7,445 bases of DNA from Actinomycetes bacterium (GTDB lineage: Bacteria > Actinomycetota > Acidimicrobiia > Acidimicrobiales > Microtrichaceae). The stretch spans positions 1-7,445 of the forward strand of contig JAFAFN010000351.1 of assembly GCA_023423475.1 (NCBI GenBank), read 5' to 3'. Of the stretch, positions 1 to 6,250 are shown piece after piece. The notes under the pieces are model-generated. The model saw nothing but the letters and a program-made list of their open reading frames with translations. It was not told the DNA's origin and did not search any database. The first letter of the stretch is position 1. Each line of letters opens with the position of its first letter. The position numbers and the translations under genes are program-made.

Positions 1-845
1 ATCGACACGCCGACCCGGCGCACGGCGGTCAGGCCCGGCCGGGTGATGATCGTGGCCACGATCGCGATCGAGCCACCGATCAACCCGGATCGGCTGCCGG
101 CGCCCGCGGCGCCGGCGAGCACGAAGAGCAGTGCGAACGTGTAGGCCCACTTCGTGCGGACGTCCGGTGCGTTGCGCCGGAAGTACACCGTCAGGGGGAT
201 CATGGCCGCCTGCAGCAGACCGAAGAAGTTCGGGTCGCCACCGAAGCCCACCGAGCGGGTCCCGAGGAACAACGCGAGGATGCCCGCAGCGGAGCCGAAG
301 AGCCCGCCGACCCAGAAGGCGCGCAGGAACCGCTGGACCAACTCTGGGCTGTCGAGGAAGAGCCCGCCGATGCAGAAGTAGGCCAGGCCCAGGAAGTACA
401 TGCCGAGTGCGACGAACCAGCCCGACGACGACGGCGACCAGATGCCCGTGGCCACCGCCCACACGGTCATCGCCCAGATCGGGACCCAGTGCTTCAGCGG
501 GATCGCGGGTGGCCGCCACCCCGACATCAGCTTGTAGATCAGCACCACCGCTGCGAAGCCCGCCACGATGCGCCCCATGCGGACCGGACCGGAACCGACG
601 CCGTCGAAGTGGATCAGGAACGCGGCGATCTCGGCGAAGACGAACGCCCTGCTGCGCACCCAGTAGGCCAGGCCGCCCAGCACCACCAGCAGGACGACGA
701 TGAGCGCGCCCCAGCGGGTCATCACCGACAGCGCGAGGATCGGCAGCAGCGCCAATCCGCAGAGCACCATGAGTGTTGGTCCCGCCCAACCCGGACGGTT
801 CCGTCGCGGAGTGGGTCGGTCGATCGTCTGCAATCGAGTCCCCAC
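1..845 (-). CDS. O-antigen ligase/polymerase-like membrane protein (partial, C-terminus beyond window)
   Basis: About 281 residues are visible of a strongly hydrophobic, multi-spanning inner-membrane protein, without a stop before the left edge. The family (Wzy/WaaL-like, Wzy_C) joins or polymerises lipid-linked glycans on the outer face of the membrane. The call rests on two family-like motifs, GDPNFFG (D at about residue 204) and GSRSGL (about 250-255), embedded among successive transmembrane stretches such as ALIVVLLVVLGGLAYWV. The catalytic periplasmic loop and C-terminus lie outside the window. The start is uncertain. GTG at 845 gives a short basic cytoplasmic leader (RRNRPGW) before the first membrane segment. 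ATG at 770 has a GGGCGGGA stretch upstream but would begin directly inside the membrane segment; TTG at 833 has GGGGA upstream. An in-frame stop at 876-878 sets the limit. Codons between 770 and 845 are less G/C-ending than the rest, which favours 770 somewhat. It is divergent from punA. Ligase and polymerase cannot be told apart here. Confidence 0.75.
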   Translation of the reverse strand, partial: MGTRLQTIDRPTPRRNRPGWAGPTLMVLCGLALLPILALSVMTRWGALIVVLLVVLGGLAYWVRSRAFVFAEIAAFLIHFDGVGSGPVRMGRIVAGFAAVVLIYKLMSGWRPPAIPLKHWVPIWAMTVWAVATGIWSPSSSGWFVALGMYFLGLAYFCIGGLFLDSPELVQRFLRAFWVGGLFGSAAGILALFLGTRSVGFGGDPNFFGLLQAAMIPLTVYFRRNAPDVRTKWAYTFALLFVLAGAAGAGSRSGLIGGSIAIVATIITRPGLTAVRRVGVS

Positions 846-959
846 GGGTAGATGCGCCGGACGACGCCCGACGGTTCAGGCTACCGGTGAGATGCCCGGA
901 GCAACAGCACGCCGCCCCATTGTCCACGTCGAGCGGCGCTGCGTGACAGGCTGCTGGGC
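846..959. promoter_or_regulatory. Divergent intergenic region between the O-antigen ligase-like gene and punA
   Basis: This 114-base gap (up to 189 bases if the leftward gene starts at 770) must hold the promoters of two divergent genes. On the minus strand, TAGCCT with TTGCTC about 15 bases upstream is a poor -35/-10 pair. On the plus strand, CAGGCT ends seven bases before the punA GTG and only loosely resembles a TANNNT -10 box. No strong Shine-Dalgarno sequence precedes the GTG. No riboswitch-like structure or long inverted repeat was seen. The regulatory role is inferred from gene orientation. Confidence 0.4.
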
Positions 960-1826
960 GTGACAGCTGACGGCACGGCGACCAGCGGCGCCCCCGACGA
1001 ACTCCCCGACGAGCCCTATCTCGATGCCGCGGCGGCCGCATCGGAGCTGCTCGAGCGCCTCGGACCGCACCGGGCGGCGATCGTGCTGGGCAGCGGCTGG
1101 GCCGCGGTCGCGGAGCGCCTCGGCACGGTGACCGCCTCGTACCCGTCTGCGGCGTTGCACGGGGTCCCCGCACCGACCGTGCCCGGCCACCGGGGCGAGC
1201 TGCACTCGGTCGTGGCCGAGGGGGCGGACGGCCCGATCCCGGTCCTCGTCGTGGCCGGCAGGGCCCACCTGTACGAGGGCCATCCGGTCGCGACCGTCGT
1301 GCACCTGGTGCGAGCCGCGGTGCTGAGCGGCGCCACGACGGTGGTGCTCACCAACGCCGCCGGGTCGCTGCGCCCCGAAGTGGGACCGGGCACACCGGTG
1401 CTGATCTCGGACCACCTGAACCTCACCGGCGCCGACCCGATGTGCGGCCCGCCGCCGCCCCCTGGCATGCCCGGGCGGTTCGTCGATCTGAGCGACCTCT
1501 ACGACCGCGGTCGTCGGGCCGCGATCCGGGCGGCGGACCCCGAGCTGGTCGAAGGGGTGTACGCGGGCATGCTCGGTGCCAGCTTCGAGACCCCCGCCGA
1601 GATCCGCATGCTCGCCACGATCGGGGCGGACCTCGTGGGCATGTCGACGGTGCTCGAGGCGATCGCCGCCCGGCACCTGGGTGCCGAGGTCGTGGGCATC
1701 TCGCTGGTCACCAACCTCGCGGCCGGACTCCAGGCGTCGGTCGACCACGAAGAGGTCCTGAGCGCAGGCGCCGCGTCGGTGGATCGCCTGGCTGGCGTGC
1801 TCGGCACGGTGCTCCGGACGTTGTGA
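960..1826 (+). CDS. punA: Purine nucleoside phosphorylase, trimeric 6-oxopurine type
   Basis: This 288-residue cytoplasmic enzyme catalyses phosphorolysis of (deoxy)inosine and (deoxy)guanosine to the free base plus (deoxy)ribose-1-phosphate. Length and motifs fit the trimeric (high-molecular-mass) family. Visible motifs are GSGW (44-47, phosphate loop), VPGHRGE (74-80), GRAHLYEGH (100-108, matching human PNP Arg84/His86/Tyr88), TNAAG (131-135), SDHLNLTG (150-157), FETPAEIRML (209-218), VGMST (226-230) and SLVTN (248-252). Glu210 and Asn252 match human Glu201 and Asn243, the pair that reads 6-oxopurines, so adenosine is probably a poor substrate. The start is GTG at 960; no later in-frame ATG leaves the phosphate loop intact, and the first ~25 residues are a variable leader. 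It has STVLE where relatives have STVPE or STVHE, and a five-proline run (164-168) in a surface-loop position. It overlaps the next gene by four bases (GTGA), implying co-translation with the mutase. In Mycobacterium tuberculosis the homologous pair is annotated deoD-pmmB. Confidence 0.95.
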   Translation: MTADGTATSGAPDELPDEPYLDAAAAASELLERLGPHRAAIVLGSGWAAVAERLGTVTASYPSAALHGVPAPTVPGHRGELHSVVAEGADGPIPVLVVAGRAHLYEGHPVATVVHLVRAAVLSGATTVVLTNAAGSLRPEVGPGTPVLISDHLNLTGADPMCGPPPPPGMPGRFVDLSDLYDRGRRAAIRAADPELVEGVYAGMLGASFETPAEIRMLATIGADLVGMSTVLEAIAARHLGAEVVGISLVTNLAAGLQASVDHEEVLSAGAASVDRLAGVLGTVLRTL

Positions 1827-3331
1827 CCGGTCGGCTCACCTTCGGCACGGCCGGGATCCGCGGGCCCTACGGCCCGGGCGCCGGCCACATGAACACCGAG
1901 GTGGTGCACGACACCGTGCGAGGTGTCCTCGACGAGCTCTGGGCCGAGCACCGCGGCCACGGCCGACCGCTCGTCGTCGTCGGACGCGACGCCCGCCACG
2001 GCTCCGCGGAGCTCGCCGCCGAGGCCGTCGACACGCTCGTCGACGGCGGTGCGGACGTCGCCGTGTTCAGCGGGGTGGTGCCCACCCCGCTGCTCGCCCG
2101 CAGCCTGGTCCACCTCTCGGCCTCCGCCGGCCTGATGGTCACCGCCTCGCACAACCCCGCGACGGACAACGGGATGAAGGTGTACTGGTCCGACGGCGCC
2201 CAGATCGTCTCGCCGCGGGATGCCGACATCGAGGCGCGCATCGCGCTGCTCGACGCCGACCGGCCCGCCCACCCACGGGGCCACGGCACGATCCGCGACC
2301 TGGGCACCGTCGCGGACGGTTCGCCGATGGTCGAGGCGTACGTCCGCGACACCCTCGATGCCCACCCCGGCGACCTCGCGGCGGCCAGGGTCGCCTACAC
2401 GCCGCTGCACGGCGTCGGCGGCGAGTTGTTTGAACGCGTCGCCGCCGCGGCGGGCATCGAGGCCCTGCCGGTCCGCTCGCAACGCGAGCCGGACCCCGAC
2501 TTCCCCGGCCTGCCCTCGCCGAACCCCGAGGAGTCCGGGGTGCTCGACGAGCTGCTCGCGACCGCCTCGGATGGTCGTGTCGACGTCGGCGTCGCGCTCG
2601 ACCCCGATGCCGACCGACTGGCCCTGGTCGTGCCCAGCCCGGCGGGGTGGCGCCAGCTGGGCGGCGACGAGCTGGGTGCGCTGCTCGCCCACCACCTGCT
2701 CGGGACGACCGCGACGCGACCCGACCGGTTCGTCGCATCGACCGTCGTCAGCTCACGACTCGTCCCGCGCATGTGCACGGCTGCGGGTGTCCGCCACGTC
2801 GAGACGCTCACCGGCTTCAAGTGGCTGAGCCGACCCGGTCTGGCGCATCCGGAGTGGTCCCAGGTCCTGCTCTACGAAGAGGCGCTCGGCTACGCCGTCG
2901 GGCCGCACGATCGTGACAAGGACGGGATCTCTGCGGCGCTGGTCGCCGTCGCCGCCGTGACGGCGCTCGCCCGGAGCGGCCGCAGCGTCGACGACCTGCT
3001 CGACGAGCTCGCCGTCGAGCACGGCGCCGTCGTCACCCGCAACGGTTCGATCCCGACCGGCGCGTCGTCGCCCTCGGCCATCGCGGCCCCGACGACGCTC
3101 GGCGGCGTCGAGGTCGTCACCGACGATCGACCGGGCCCCGACGTGCAGCGCTGGTTGCTCGCGGACGACACCCGGGTCATCGTCCGCCCGTCGGGGACCG
3201 AGCCGAAGCTGAAGTACTACTGCGAAGCGATCGTGCCGGTCGTCGGGGGCGACGTGACCGGCGCTCGGGCCGAGGGTGCACGCCGGACCGACGTCGTGGT
3301 CGAGGACCTCAGGGAACGTCTGGGCCGCTGA
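1823..3331 (+). CDS. pmmB: Alpha-D-phosphohexomutase superfamily enzyme, PGM2/PmmB-like; probable phosphopentomutase
   Basis: This 502-residue protein carries all four superfamily signatures: FGTAGIRG at 7-14, the phosphoserine loop TASHNP at 107-112 (Ser109), the metal site DPDADR at 260-265, and the phosphate-binding RPSGTEPK at 455-462. The sugar loop reads EEALGYAVG (352-360) followed by DKDGISAAL, which is the PGM2/PgcA/PmmB pattern rather than the classical ManB/AlgC GEMSGH/GEYSGH pattern. Homologues interconvert glucose-, mannose- or (deoxy)ribose-1- and phosphates; human PGM2 works mainly on pentose phosphates. Here it overlaps punA, which makes (deoxy)ribose-1-phosphate, and faces deoC, which consumes deoxyribose-5-phosphate. 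I therefore infer phosphopentomutase activity; the label phosphomannomutase is possible but less supported. The GTG start at 1823 is set by the overlap and by FGTAG lying at residue 7. Relatives such as mycobacterial PmmB have roughly 30 more N-terminal residues, and the in-frame sequence upstream, inside punA, does not look like that extension. Confidence 0.92.
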   Translation: MTGRLTFGTAGIRGPYGPGAGHMNTEVVHDTVRGVLDELWAEHRGHGRPLVVVGRDARHGSAELAAEAVDTLVDGGADVAVFSGVVPTPLLARSLVHLSASAGLMVTASHNPATDNGMKVYWSDGAQIVSPRDADIEARIALLDADRPAHPRGHGTIRDLGTVADGSPMVEAYVRDTLDAHPGDLAAARVAYTPLHGVGGELFERVAAAAGIEALPVRSQREPDPDFPGLPSPNPEESGVLDELLATASDGRVDVGVALDPDADRLALVVPSPAGWRQLGGDELGALLAHHLLGTTATRPDRFVASTVVSSRLVPRMCTAAGVRHVETLTGFKWLSRPGLAHPEWSQVLLYEEALGYAVGPHDRDKDGISAALVAVAAVTALARSGRSVDDLLDELAVEHGAVVTRNGSIPTGASSPSAIAAPTTLGGVEVVTDDRPGPDVQRWLLADDTRVIVRPSGTEPKLKYYCEAIVPVVGGDVTGARAEGARRTDVVVEDLRERLGR

Positions 3332-3346
3332 GCGTTACGGGGCCCG

Positions 3347-4027
3347 TCAGGTGTCGAAATCGGCGAGCACCGCGGCCGTCGCCGACATGCCGAGCCGGTC
3401 CGCGCCGGCCGCCACCATGGCGAGCGCGTCCTCGGTGGTCCGGATCCCGCCGGAGGCCTTGACCCGGGCGCGACGACCCACCGCGGCGCGCATCTCCGCG
3501 ACCGCCTCCGGGGTCGCACCACCGGCGGGGTGGAAGCCGGTGGACGTCTTCACGAAGTCGGCGCCGGCGTCGACCGCGGCGATGCAGACGTCGCGGAGCA
3601 CCGCCGGCGTCCACAGCGCGGACTCGACGATCACCTTGAGCACCACACCGGGCACGGCTTCTCGCACGACCGCGACGTCGTGTCGCACGTGGTCGATGTC
3701 ACCCTCGGCGATCGGGCCGAGCGCCACCACCATGTCGACCTCGGACGCACCGAGGGCCACGACGCTGGCCGCCTCGTCGGCCTTGACCCGTGACAACGTC
3801 GCGCCGTGGGGGAAGCCGACCACCGAGCAGACCGGGATCCGGCCGCCCAGCATCGACACCACGTACGCGACCTGGTCGGGGTGCACGCAGACCGAGGCGC
3901 AGCCGAGCTCGACCGCTTCGGCTGCGACGCGCTCGACCGCGGCACGTGTGGCGTCGGGGGCGAGGATGGTGTGGTCGACCATCGCCGCCAGGGTGGCGCG
4001 GTCCGGGCGGGACACCGGGTCGCCCAT
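3347..4027 (-). CDS. deoC: Deoxyribose-phosphate aldolase
   Basis: DeoC is a cytoplasmic class I aldolase that cleaves 2-deoxyribose-5-phosphate to acetaldehyde and glyceraldehyde-3-phosphate, the last step of deoxynucleoside catabolism. The 226-residue product has the complete TIM-barrel motif set: VGFPHG (70-75), EVDMV (96-100, catalytic Asp98), LKVI (130-133, Lys131), FVKTSTG (158-164, Schiff-base Lys160) and VKASGGIR (189-196, Lys190, the pKa-lowering lysine). These match E. coli Asp102, Lys167 and Lys201. Length is normal for the short bacterial form. ESALW replaces the more usual ETALL-type sequence after LKVI, a mild change. The ATG start overlaps the kinase stop codon by one base (TGATG), and no Shine-Dalgarno sequence is visible, so translation is probably coupled. 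Its 3' end faces the mutase gene 15 bases away. Together with punA and the mutase it completes a route from purine deoxynucleosides to central metabolism. Confidence 0.96.
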   Translation of the reverse strand: MGDPVSRPDRATLAAMVDHTILAPDATRAAVERVAAEAVELGCASVCVHPDQVAYVVSMLGGRIPVCSVVGFPHGATLSRVKADEAASVVALGASEVDMVVALGPIAEGDIDHVRHDVAVVREAVPGVVLKVIVESALWTPAVLRDVCIAAVDAGADFVKTSTGFHPAGGATPEAVAEMRAAVGRRARVKASGGIRTTEDALAMVAAGADRLGMSATAAVLADFDT

Positions 4028-5055
4028 CAGCTGTTCAACAGGGGCGCGGCGAGCTCGGCGAGCGAGTGCTCCGGACGGGCACCGATGTGCGAGATCACCT
4101 CGGACGCGGCGAGCGAGCCGAGCCGGGCACAGGTCGCGACGTCGAGTCCCCTGCTGTGGCCGTACAGGAACCCTGCGGCGTACAGGTCGCCGGCGCCGGT
4201 GGTGTCGAGCACCTCGGCGACCGGATGGGCGGGCACCGCGACGACCTCGTCGGGGGTCACCACGACCGAGCCGGCCTCGCTGCGGGTGAGCGCGGCGAGG
4301 GTGCCGCTCGCCCGCACCCGCTCGACGGCGACGTCGAAGTCGTCGACCTCGTACAGCGCGAGGATCTCGTCCTCGTTCGCGAAGAGCAGGTCGACGTGGT
4401 GCTCGACGAGCTCGGCGAAGGCCGCCCGGTGCCGGTCCACGCAGAACGAGTCCGAGAGGGTCAGCGCCACCGTGCGTCCGGCGCCGTGGGCGATGCTCGC
4501 CGCTGCACGGAAGGCCTCCTGGGCAGCAGGCGGATCGAAGAGGTAGCCCTCGAGGTACAGGACGCCGGCCGACGCGATCGCGTCGGCGTCGAGGTCGGCC
4601 GGACCGAAGTTCGCCGAGGCCCCGAGGAAGGTGTTCATGGTGCGCTGCGCATCGGGGGTCACGAGCACGAGGCAGCAGCCGGTCGCCGGTCCGTCCGCTG
4701 CGAGGGGGACCTCGTAGCGCACGCCCGTGGCACGGATATCGTGGGCGAACACCCCACCGAGCTGGTCGTCGCGCACCTTGCCCAGGTACTGGGCGCTGCC
4801 GCCGAACGAGGCGACGCCGACGACGGTGTTGGCCGCCGAACCGCCCGAGATCTCGATCGTCGCGCCCATCGCGTCGTACAGCTCGAGCGCCCGCGCCTCG
4901 TCGATCAGCTGCATCGAGCCCTTGGGCACACCGAGTCCCTCGACGAAGGCGTCGGTCTCCTGGCTGATGACGTCGACGAGCGAGTTGCCGATGGCGATGA
5001 CGTCGATCGTCGGGTCGGTGGCGCTGGGATCGGTGGTGCTGTTCTGCTGTGTCAC
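4027..5055 (-). CDS. PfkB-family carbohydrate kinase, adenosine-kinase-like
   Basis: A 342-residue ribokinase-superfamily (PfkB) kinase that transfers ATP phosphate to a sugar or nucleoside. It shows GNSLVD near the N-terminus (24-29), the substrate-side GGSAAN (71-76), LGKVRDDQLG (91-100), the NEDE element (227-230, the NxxE motif that helps bind Mg/phosphate) and DTTGAGD (284-290) with catalytic Asp290 and anion hole. The segment from TGCCLVLVTP through AQRTMNTFLGAS (126-147) resembles bacterial proteins annotated adenosine kinase more than classical RbsK. Context leaves adenosine, ribose or deoxyribose as candidate substrates: PNP spares adenosine, and deoxyribose phosphorylation would feed DeoC directly. 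The start chosen is GTG at 5055. It has no Shine-Dalgarno, but a TAGCTT -10-like box lies seven bases upstream, which suggests a leaderless mRNA. TTG at 5064 and GTG at 5091 are in-frame alternatives. The first ~17 residues are polar and variable. It overlaps deoC by one base. Confidence 0.88.
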   Translation of the reverse strand: MTQQNSTTDPSATDPTIDVIAIGNSLVDVISQETDAFVEGLGVPKGSMQLIDEARALELYDAMGATIEISGGSAANTVVGVASFGGSAQYLGKVRDDQLGGVFAHDIRATGVRYEVPLAADGPATGCCLVLVTPDAQRTMNTFLGASANFGPADLDADAIASAGVLYLEGYLFDPPAAQEAFRAAASIAHGAGRTVALTLSDSFCVDRHRAAFAELVEHHVDLLFANEDEILALYEVDDFDVAVERVRASGTLAALTRSEAGSVVVTPDEVVAVPAHPVAEVLDTTGAGDLYAAGFLYGHSRGLDVATCARLGSLAASEVISHIGARPEHSLAELAAPLLNS

Positions 5056-5062
5056 GGGGGAC

Positions 5063-5068
5063 AAGCTA
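5063..5068 (-). promoter_or_regulatory. Candidate -10 box for a leaderless kinase-deoC transcript
   Basis: On the minus strand this reads TAGCTT, a TANNNT match, and ends seven bases before the GTG start of the kinase. That is the spacing expected when transcription begins at the start codon, a common arrangement in actinobacteria. No convincing -35 box was found about 17 bases further upstream. The match is short and the function is inferred. Confidence 0.35.
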
Positions 5069-5130
5069 CGGACCCTCGCGGGGTGACGCACAGCCCGCCC
5101 GTGAGCCGCGGTTCTCGTGCGCGGTGCCGT

Positions 5131-5136
5131 TACCGT
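5131..5136 (+). promoter_or_regulatory. Candidate -10 box for a leaderless DUF4436 transcript
   Basis: TACCGT matches TANNNT and is followed by six bases and then the GTG start at 5143. No Shine-Dalgarno sequence lies before that GTG, so a leaderless mRNA is a reasonable reading. The sequence at the expected -35 position (GCGGTT) is weak. It mirrors the candidate box of the divergent kinase gene in the same 87-base gap. Confidence 0.35.
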
Positions 5137-5142
5137 GGCGCC

Positions 5143-6204
5143 GTGGCTCCCGACCCCGACGCAGCTCCACCCGACCCCGACGCCGCCCCACGCGGCGAAG
5201 GTGAGTCGTCGCGGCGGGACGGCGTCGGCCTCCACATCGACCCGCACCACCACTCCGGGTCCTACGCCATGGTCGAGCGCTTCGTCATCCGCCCCTGGCC
5301 GGAACGACGCGCCCGGCGGGCGAAATGGCTCGTCGTCGCCCTGCTGATCCTGGCGCCGCTCATCGGCACCGTCGTCAGCTGGCTCGGCGTGGCGTCGGAC
5401 AGCTCCGAGGACCTCGTCCAACCCGTCGGCGCACAGGCGGACTCGGTGCTGCTGGTCGACGCCTCGGCGCAGTCGATCGACCTGCAGCGCAACGAGATGA
5501 CGTTCCGCATCGTCTTCCGTCCCAGTGGTGCGATGGTCGACCGGACCGTGCTCACCGAGGACGTGACGGTGGTCGTCAACGACACCTCGGGCGGCGGATG
5601 GAAGGACTACGCCGCGGGCTCCGCCATGAACCCGACGAACGTGGTCGTCCCGATCGACGGGTCCCAGATCGTGCGCTACCCGTTCGACACCTACTCGGCG
5701 AACCTGGCCGTCGGCGCGCTCACGACCGACGAGGACGGCGAAGTCGTCCCGCTGGCGGTCGACCTCTCCCTCGACGTGTCGCTCGAGGACTTCGCCGCGG
5801 ATGCGACCACGTCGCGCACCGAGAACTCCGCCGAGGTCCAGCTGGACCTGGGACGGCGCGCGTCGGTGGTCCTCTGGGTGGTGTTCTTCATGGTGCTCGT
5901 CTGGGGCATCGCGCTCGGTTGCGGCGCCGTGTCGTGGTTCCTGCTGATCTACGCGAAGGAACCGCCCTACTGGGTGTTCCCGTTCTTCGCCGCGATCCTG
6001 TTCGCGCTGACGAACCTGCGCCAGGGCTTGCCCGGTCGACCGCCCTACGGGTCGCTCGTCGACTGGGCGTCGTTCTACTGGTCGATCGCGATCGTCGCGA
6101 TCGGGCTCGTCGGCCTCCTCGCGCTCTGGAACATCGAGGCGCGCGCCAGGTTGCGCGAGCACGACAAGTTGGACCGCTCCGTCCCGAAGTCCAAGAAGAA
6201 GTAG
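5143..6204 (+). CDS. DUF4436 family membrane protein, function unknown
   Basis: A 353-residue integral membrane protein resembling DUF4436, a family known mainly from actinobacteria with no established function. Layout: a cytoplasmic N-terminus with two PDPDAAP repeats (4-17), a histidine cluster HIDPHHHSG (31-39) and a basic stretch (49-61); one membrane segment (about 62-84); a roughly 150-residue beta-rich, probably extracytoplasmic domain with a YPFDTYSANL element (179-188); then three more membrane segments (about 241-271, 276-291 and 312-330) and a lysine-rich tail ending SKKK. The PPYWVFPFFAAILFAL and LRQGLPGRPPYG segments are the features I associate with the family. GTG at 5143 is preferred because codons from there on are G/C-ending and a TACCGT -10-like box precedes it; ATG at 5269 (311 residues) is the alternative and would remove the repeats and histidines. 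It is divergent from the kinase operon and convergent with rsmI 30 bases away. No link to nucleoside metabolism is visible. Confidence 0.85.
   Translation: MAPDPDAAPPDPDAAPRGEGESSRRDGVGLHIDPHHHSGSYAMVERFVIRPWPERRARRAKWLVVALLILAPLIGTVVSWLGVASDSSEDLVQPVGAQADSVLLVDASAQSIDLQRNEMTFRIVFRPSGAMVDRTVLTEDVTVVVNDTSGGGWKDYAAGSAMNPTNVVVPIDGSQIVRYPFDTYSANLAVGALTTDEDGEVVPLAVDLSLDVSLEDFAADATTSRTENSAEVQLDLGRRASVVLWVVFFMVLVWGIALGCGAVSWFLLIYAKEPPYWVFPFFAAILFALTNLRQGLPGRPPYGSLVDWASFYWSIAIVAIGLVGLLALWNIEARARLREHDKLDRSVPKSKKK
5149..5190 (+). repeat. Two 21-base tandem repeats encoding PDPDAAP twice
   Basis: Positions 5149-5169 and 5170-5190 are adjacent 21-base units that differ at only two bases and encode PDPDAAP twice, near the N-terminus of the DUF4436 protein. 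The unit is a multiple of three, so copy-number change would keep the frame. The repeat probably forms a flexible acidic/proline segment. Confidence 0.8.
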
Positions 6205-6221
6205 GGCAGGCGAACTCGGTC

Positions 6222-6250
6222 CCCGTCCGCGACCTCAGTCCTCGGACGGG
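6222..6250. terminator. Inverted repeat between convergent DUF4436 gene and rsmI, possible terminator
   Basis: CCCGTCCG at 6222-6229 is perfectly complementary to CGGACGGG at 6243-6250, with a 13-base loop that itself holds a small GAC/GTC pairing. It covers the last codons and stop of rsmI and lies 18 bases after the DUF4436 stop. No T-run follows on either strand, so it would be an atypical terminator or an mRNA 3'-end stabiliser. Function is inferred from position. Confidence 0.35.

Noticed and set aside
131..703. Plus-strand frames opposite the O-antigen ligase-like gene
   Set aside because: They encode Arg/Ser/Pro-rich sequence, while the minus strand encodes a coherent series of membrane segments with family motifs.
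876..1748. 290-codon minus-strand reading frame opposite punA
   Set aside because: It is antisense to a fully recognisable enzyme; the translation is His/Arg/Gly-rich with no motif, as expected for a shadow frame.
1442..1822. In-frame extension of the mutase upstream of GTG 1823
   Set aside because: It lies inside punA in another frame, is Arg/Gly-rich and shows no resemblance to the N-terminal extension of mutase relatives.
1499..2695. 398-codon minus-strand reading frame opposite punA and the mutase
   Set aside because: Spans two real genes on the other strand and shows no domain or plausible start signal.
3337..3347. Palindrome ACGGGGCCCGT as a transcription terminator
   Set aside because: Five-base arms around a single base cannot form a normal hairpin loop and no T-run follows; chance occurrence is likely in such GC-rich DNA.
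5056..6162. Minus-strand open extension of the kinase frame upstream of its GTG start
   Set aside because: It runs antisense through the DUF4436 gene and gives Asp/Arg/His/Val-rich sequence without any domain; the kinase fold is complete from 5055.
3790..6204. Very long plus-strand reading frame (over 800 codons) reaching into the DUF4436 gene
   Set aside because: Only the part from 5143 is real. The upstream part is antisense to the kinase and deoC, whose conserved motifs are intact, and its translation is low-complexity Arg/Gly/Val-rich sequence typical of antisense frames in GC-rich DNA.
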